Of a stretch of 10,229 bases of DNA, positions 6,380 through 10,229 are shown one piece after another. This stretch comes from Spartobacteria bacterium. Lineage in GTDB: Bacteria; Verrucomicrobiota; Verrucomicrobiia; Chthoniobacterales; UBA6821. Position 1 is the stretch's first letter. Each line of letters begins with the position of its first letter. The notes beneath the pieces are model-generated. The model saw only the letters and a program-made list of their open reading frames with translations, had not been told where the DNA came from and searched no databases. The stretch is from assembly GCA_947466005.1 (NCBI GenBank), contig CANIBV010000057.1, positions 1-10,229 on the forward strand, given 5' to 3'. Made by a program: the position numbers and the translations under genes.

Positions 6380-6545
6380 GATAGGCTACCATCTGTGTGA
6401 CTCCGAGTCCAAGCTCTCTGAGAGAACTCCGGAGTTGGAACGGAGTTTGCTTCCACAGAACTACTTTTAGATTGCCTAAACCAACCATCGATACGAAACC
6501 AAAAACCTGCCAAAGGCCTGGCGTCTCCGTAATTTGCCACTTTTC
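6380..6545. promoter_or_regulatory. Divergent intergenic region with presumed promoters for the AKR-led operon and glgP
   Basis: The 166 bases separate the aldo/keto reductase start (minus strand) from the glgP start (plus strand), so promoters for both directions should lie here. I see no strong sigma-70 pair. A weak -35-like TTGCTT lies at 6447-6452 for the plus strand, without a good -10 at the right distance. The half next to the reductase gene is dominated by short palindromes (listed separately); the half next to glgP (about 6470-6545) is more A/C-rich and contains no obvious structure or Shine-Dalgarno. Confidence 0.6.
6399..6447. repeat. Cluster of short perfect palindromes, candidate operator or hairpin
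   Basis: Three palindromes follow one another: GACTC-c-GAGTC (6399-6409), TCTCT-g-AGAGA (6415-6425) and the uninterrupted 12-base AACTCCGGAGTT (6425-6436). A further CGGAGTT (6441-6447) repeats the right half-site 11 bases on, about one helical turn, and can also pair with AACTCCG (6425-6431) as a 7-bp stem with a 9-base loop. The cluster begins 20 bases upstream of the reductase start and ends 99 bases upstream of glgP. Half-sites related to ACTCCG recur, which would suit a dimeric DNA-binding regulator; a transcript hairpin is the other reading. No T-run follows on either strand, so it is not a typical terminator. Confidence 0.5.
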
Positions 6546-9011
6546 ATGAACTCACCCGCCGAATTCCATTCCAGTATCGACACGTCCGTCTCAGGTCTCA
6601 AGGCACTCATTCAAAGTCAGCTCAAGTATACTCTGGCACGGGACCCCGCAACAGCCTCGAAGCGGGATTGGTGGCTGGCCACCTCCAAGGCCGTCCAATG
6701 TGTCGTCATCGAGCGCCTCATGTCCACCCAGACCAAGCACAGGGGTGATAACGTGAAGAGGCTCTATTACCTCTCCCTTGAGTTCCTGATGGGACGCCTC
6801 TACATCAACAGTTTCCACAGTGCCGGTGTGTATCAGAATATGGAGGAGGCCATCAGGGAACTCGGTCTCAACATCAACGAACTCCGAGAGGAGGAGTACG
6901 ACATGGGCTTGGGCAATGGCGGTCTCGGACGTTTGGCGGCCTGTTTCCTGGATTCCTTGGCGACCCTGGATCTACCGGCGATCGGTTACGGCATCCATTA
7001 CCAGTACGGACTCTTCAAGCAGGAGTTTCGCAACGGCTATCAAGTCGAGCTTCCTGACGACTGGATGAAGTACGGCACCCCCTGGGAGATCGTCCGCCCC
7101 GAGCACACCACCGAGATCGAGCTCTATGGTCAGGTGGAGAATATCTTCGACGACCTCGGTAATTATGTCTCCAAGTGGACTGACACCAAGAGGCTCATGG
7201 GAATTCCCTATGACATCCCGATTCCGGGTTATGGAACGACGACAGTCAACTTCCTCAGACTCTGGTCATCCAAAGCGGCGGAAGACTTCGACTTCGAGGC
7301 CTTCAACAGCGGCGGCTACGACGAGGCGGTGCGTGACAAAAACGCCAGCGAGACCATTTCCAAGGTTCTTTATCCGAACGACAAGAACGAGAGCGGCAAG
7401 GAACTTCGCCTTATCCAGCAGTATTTCTTTGTCGCCTGCTCGCTCAAGGACATCATTCGCCGGTTCCGCAGGAGTAACGACGATTGGAACGTGTTCCCGG
7501 AGAAGGTGACCATCCAGCTCAACGACACACATCCGGCCATCGCTGTGGTCGAACTCCAACGCCTTCTCCATGATGTTTACGGACTGCCTTGGAAGAAGGC
7601 CTGGGAGATCGTCACCCGGACCTTTGCCTATACGAATCACACGCTCCTGCCTGAGGCGCTCGAGAAATGGAGCATCGGGCTCTTTCAAAAAGTCCTTCCC
7701 CGCCACCTGCAGATCATTTTCGAGATCAACAAGTTCTTCCTCCGGGAAGTGGATGCCAAGTGGCCCGGCGACGTGGAGATGGTCAGGAAGCTTTCCCTCA
7801 TCGAGGAGGGGAATCCCCAGATGGTCCGGATGGCGAACCTCTCGGTTGTCGGCAGCCATTCCGTGAATGGCGTGGCAGAGCTCCACACCCAACTCCTTAA
7901 GAGGGATCTCTTCCCCGAGTTTGACGCGCTCTACCCGGGAAAATTCAACAACAAGACCAACGGCATCACCCCGCGCCGCTGGCTTCTGGCCTGCAATCCA
8001 CGTCTCAGCAAACTGATCACCTCCAAGATCGGCCGCGGTTGGGAGCGCAACCTCTACGATCTCCGGGGACTCGAGGCCTACGCCAAGGACCCCGAGTTCC
8101 AGAGGCAGTTCATGGAGGTGAAGCACGCGAACAAGGTGGATCTCGCACGCATCATCAAGCGTGAGTGCGATGTCGAGGTGGATCCCTCCGCACTCTTCGA
8201 CGTCCAGATCAAGCGTCTGCACGAATACAAGCGCCAGCATCTCAATCTCCTGCACATCCTCGCCCTCTACCGCCGACTGCTCCAGAACCCCGAGCTCGAT
8301 ATCGTGCCCCGTGTCTTCATCTTCGGAGCCAAGGCTGCCCCGGGTTACGATCTGGCCAAGAACATCATCAAGGCGATCAACGCAGTCGGTGCCAAGATCA
8401 ACGCGGATACGCGGATCAATGGCAAGTTGAAGGTCGTCTTCCTGCCGAACTACCGCGTCTCACTCGCCCAGAAGATCGTGCCGGCCGCCGATCTCTCCGA
8501 GCAGATCTCCACGGCAGGCAAGGAGGCCTCCGGAACCGGGAACATGAAGCTCTCTCTCAACGGAGCCCTCACCATCGGCACCCTGGACGGTGCCAATGTC
8601 GAGATCAAGGAGGAGGTCGGCGAAGAGAACATCTTCATCTGCGGCATGACCATCAAGGAGGTCGAGGCGCTCTGGAAGAAGGGCTATAATCCGCAGGATT
8701 TCCTCATGGCAGACGATGAGTTGAAGGCCGTGGTGGACTGGGTCGGATCGAACTACTTTACTCCTGATGAGCCTCACGGCGTCTTCAACATGTTGCGTGA
8801 CAACCTCGTCTACAGCGATCCCTTCCTCTGCCTTCCTGACTTCCGCTCCTACAGCGATGCTCAGGAGAGGGTAGACGCTGCCTACCGAGACAAGGCCAGG
8901 TGGGCCGAGATGGCCATTCTCAACACCGCGAGGATGGGCAAATTCTCAAGCGATCGCACAATCGCCGAATACGCCCGCGACATCTGGCAGATTGACCCCG
9001 TCACGGTGTAG
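6546..9011 (+). CDS. glgP: Glycogen (alpha-glucan) phosphorylase, GT35 family
   Basis: The enzyme releases glucose-1-phosphate from the non-reducing ends of glycogen or maltodextrins using orthophosphate and pyridoxal phosphate, in the cytoplasm. The product is 821 residues, the normal size for the long, animal/E. coli-type enzymes. Landmarks: YYLSLEFLMGR near residue 75, the GLGNGGLGRLAACFLDS active-site block from residue 121, TNHTLLPEALEKW from 363 (His365 corresponds to the substrate-binding His of muscle phosphorylase), KRLHEYKRQ (556-564), and the PLP site EASGTGNMKLSLNGALTIG with Schiff-base Lys668. Everything needed for catalysis is present. I chose ATG 6546; a TTG four codons earlier is open but unsupported, and neither shows a Shine-Dalgarno. 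No glgB, glgA or glgC is adjacent. The next gene follows after 33 bases with no terminator visible, so the two may be cotranscribed. The main alternative name, maltodextrin phosphorylase (MalP), cannot be excluded by sequence alone. Confidence 0.97.
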   Translation: MNSPAEFHSSIDTSVSGLKALIQSQLKYTLARDPATASKRDWWLATSKAVQCVVIERLMSTQTKHRGDNVKRLYYLSLEFLMGRLYINSFHSAGVYQNMEEAIRELGLNINELREEEYDMGLGNGGLGRLAACFLDSLATLDLPAIGYGIHYQYGLFKQEFRNGYQVELPDDWMKYGTPWEIVRPEHTTEIELYGQVENIFDDLGNYVSKWTDTKRLMGIPYDIPIPGYGTTTVNFLRLWSSKAAEDFDFEAFNSGGYDEAVRDKNASETISKVLYPNDKNESGKELRLIQQYFFVACSLKDIIRRFRRSNDDWNVFPEKVTIQLNDTHPAIAVVELQRLLHDVYGLPWKKAWEIVTRTFAYTNHTLLPEALEKWSIGLFQKVLPRHLQIIFEINKFFLREVDAKWPGDVEMVRKLSLIEEGNPQMVRMANLSVVGSHSVNGVAELHTQLLKRDLFPEFDALYPGKFNNKTNGITPRRWLLACNPRLSKLITSKIGRGWERNLYDLRGLEAYAKDPEFQRQFMEVKHANKVDLARIIKRECDVEVDPSALFDVQIKRLHEYKRQHLNLLHILALYRRLLQNPELDIVPRVFIFGAKAAPGYDLAKNIIKAINAVGAKINADTRINGKLKVVFLPNYRVSLAQKIVPAADLSEQISTAGKEASGTGNMKLSLNGALTIGTLDGANVEIKEEVGEENIFICGMTIKEVEALWKKGYNPQDFLMADDELKAVVDWVGSNYFTPDEPHGVFNMLRDNLVYSDPFLCLPDFRSYSDAQERVDAAYRDKARWAEMAILNTARMGKFSSDRTIAEYARDIWQIDPVTV

Positions 9012-9044
9012 ATCCCGATCCCAAATAATAAGACCCTTCGCCCC

Positions 9045-10229
9045 ATGGTGATCATCGTCGGTGCAGGTCTGGCCGGATTGGCTTGTGCAACCCGTCTGGA
9101 GGAGGCGGGTGCCGACTGGTTGCTGCTCGAGGCCTCTCCGGGAGCAGGAGGACGTGTGGTCACGGAGATCACTCCCGAGGGATATCGGCTGGATCGTGGC
9201 TTTCAGGTTCTGCTGGATTCCTATCCCACGGCCCGTCGACTTCTCGATTGGGAGGCTTTACTACCCCGTTATTTCGAGAGCGGAGCCCTGATGGTCGATG
9301 ATTCGGGATGGGAGCGGTTTCTGAATCCACTCCGGCATCCCGAATGGTTGCTGGCTGCTCCTCTCGCGAGCTCCTTTTCGCTCCGAGAAAAAATCACGCT
9401 CGCCGCCTACGCGGTCATGCAGTTTCCACGCTCTGAACGATCGCTTGCAGCGCGCGAATGCGGGAGAACCACGATGGAGGAGTTGGGGAGGCTTGGCCTT
9501 GATGGCCCGATTCTGGAGAAATTCCTGAGGCCGTTCTTCAGCGGCGTGTTTCTGGATCGCGCGCTCGGAACCGATGCCTCGATTTTCCGTCATGATCTCA
9601 AGAAGTTCGCCCTCGGCAGGGCTCTCCTCCCAGCCGGAGGAATGGGTGAGATCACAAGTCAGTTGGCGGCCAAACTCCCGTCTGAGCGCCAGCGCTACGG
9701 CGCCGCTGTGGTGAGACTAAAGCGTCAGGACGATCGCGTGACTGGCGTCGAGCTTTCCGGTGGCGAGGAAATCAGCTGTGACACGCTGGTGCTCGCCACG
9801 GATGAGGGGGCCTCACGTCGCTTGCTTGGCTTACCCATGGAGCAAGGGCGGGCTTGGATGGAAGTCTCGACCCTTTATTACACCGGTGAACGCCCTCTCT
9901 ACGAGGGGGCCTTGCTAGTGCTCCCTAAAAGACTGAAGTTAGATGGAACGCTGCGGCTCGTCGCCCACTTCACCGATCTTACCAACACCGCACCCGAATA
10001 CGCTCCTTCCGGGAAAAGGCTCCTCTCCGCCACGATTTTGACTCCGCCCGAGGGGGATATCGCTGCACGTGCGCAAGCTGAGATTACAGAATTGTTGCCG
10101 GACTTCGCTTATTGGAAGTTCCTGAAAGAGGTCAGAATCCGGCGCGCCCTTCCCTCCCAGGCTCCGGGCTTCCGGAGGGATCAGCCAGAGCGTCACCCGG
10201 CTCCCAATCTCTGGCTTGCAGGTGACCAG
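9045..10229 (+). CDS. FAD-dependent amine-oxidase/phytoene-desaturase-like oxidoreductase (cut by window edge)
   Basis: An open frame of 395 codons runs from ATG 9045 to the last base with no stop, so the C-terminus is missing. It begins MVIIVGAGLAGLACATRLEE: the GxGxxG dinucleotide-binding motif at residues 6-11, an acidic Glu29 to hold the adenosine ribose, and the GAGGRV motif (33-38) typical of the flavin-containing amine oxidase superfamily (PF01593: monoamine oxidases, protoporphyrinogen oxidases, carotenoid desaturases). The LDRGFQVLLDSYP stretch (about 50-62) also fits. The final residues NLWLAGDQ look like the start of the C-terminal FAD-binding GD motif, so perhaps only 20-40 residues are lost. 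The substrate is unknown; it is a distant relative of phytoene desaturases rather than a clear member of any named enzyme. It lies 33 bases after glgP on the same strand, with no terminator between and no good Shine-Dalgarno. Confidence 0.88.
   Translation, partial: MVIIVGAGLAGLACATRLEEAGADWLLLEASPGAGGRVVTEITPEGYRLDRGFQVLLDSYPTARRLLDWEALLPRYFESGALMVDDSGWERFLNPLRHPEWLLAAPLASSFSLREKITLAAYAVMQFPRSERSLAARECGRTTMEELGRLGLDGPILEKFLRPFFSGVFLDRALGTDASIFRHDLKKFALGRALLPAGGMGEITSQLAAKLPSERQRYGAAVVRLKRQDDRVTGVELSGGEEISCDTLVLATDEGASRRLLGLPMEQGRAWMEVSTLYYTGERPLYEGALLVLPKRLKLDGTLRLVAHFTDLTNTAPEYAPSGKRLLSATILTPPEGDIAARAQAEITELLPDFAYWKFLKEVRIRRALPSQAPGFRRDQPERHPAPNLWLAGDQ

Noticed and set aside
5381..6400. A 339-codon plus-strand open frame opposite the aldo/keto reductase gene
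   Set aside because: It is the exact antisense of a gene with a full catalytic tetrad; its translation shows no recognisable domain and is a by-product of GC-rich codon use.
6534..6545. TTG start four codons before the glgP ATG
   Set aside because: There is no ribosome site favouring it, and the ATG at 6546 gives a protein of normal family length.
7266..8255. A 329-codon minus-strand open frame inside glgP
   Set aside because: It lies antisense to conserved phosphorylase sequence and encodes nothing recognisable; a shadow frame.

Overview
The window looks like an ordinary chromosomal, mostly housekeeping stretch of a GC-rich, Gram-negative-type bacterium. The gene content (RodA, TlyA, NAD kinase, a stand-alone EIIA protein, a glycogen-phosphorylase-type enzyme of the classical GT35 family), the weak or absent Shine-Dalgarno sequences and the general look of the proteins would fit a member of the Verrucomicrobiota/PVC group. 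That placement is inference from impression and not from a search. I see no mobile element, CRISPR array, tRNA, rRNA or phage gene.

Layout. Bases 1-6379 are read entirely on the minus strand and bases 6546-10229 on the plus strand, so the window holds one divergent junction (about 6380-6545). Reading the minus strand in its own direction from that junction, the order is: aldo/keto reductase (6379-5327), HAD-family phosphatase (5270-4563), TlyA-type rRNA 2'-O-methyltransferase (4566-3742), NAD kinase (3745-2891), stand-alone PTS EIIA-type protein (2867-2406), OppF/DppF-type ABC ATPase (2409-1549), RodA-type SEDS protein (1543-437) and, after a 102-base gap, the N-terminal part of tryptophanyl-tRNA synthetase (334 to the left edge). 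From the HAD gene to rodA the genes are packed as one transcription unit: three junctions are 4-base ATGA stop/start overlaps, and the other two gaps are 23 and 5 bases. On the plus strand, glycogen phosphorylase (6546-9011) is followed after 33 bases by an FAD-dependent amine-oxidase-family enzyme (9045 onward) that runs off the right edge.

How the genes relate. The compact minus-strand unit mixes translation (tlyA, and trpS beyond the gap), cofactor supply (nadK), cell-wall elongation (rodA), phospho-signalling (EIIA-like) and peptide transport or ABC ATPase activity. No single pathway joins them; it reads as a growth-linked operon. The plus-strand pair links glycogen breakdown to a flavoenzyme of unknown substrate.

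The most interesting points are: (i) the RodA protein keeps the key aspartate in its HTDFIY motif but has lost several other charged residues that are near-invariant in the SEDS family (QPSE to QPSQ, the following Lys to Ile, QPD to QPY, GEE to GEQ); (ii) a cluster of short perfect palindromes sits in the divergent intergenic region; (iii) an EIIA-like protein has a His-His pair where the family has Pro-His. I do not see convincing evidence for a wholly new system.
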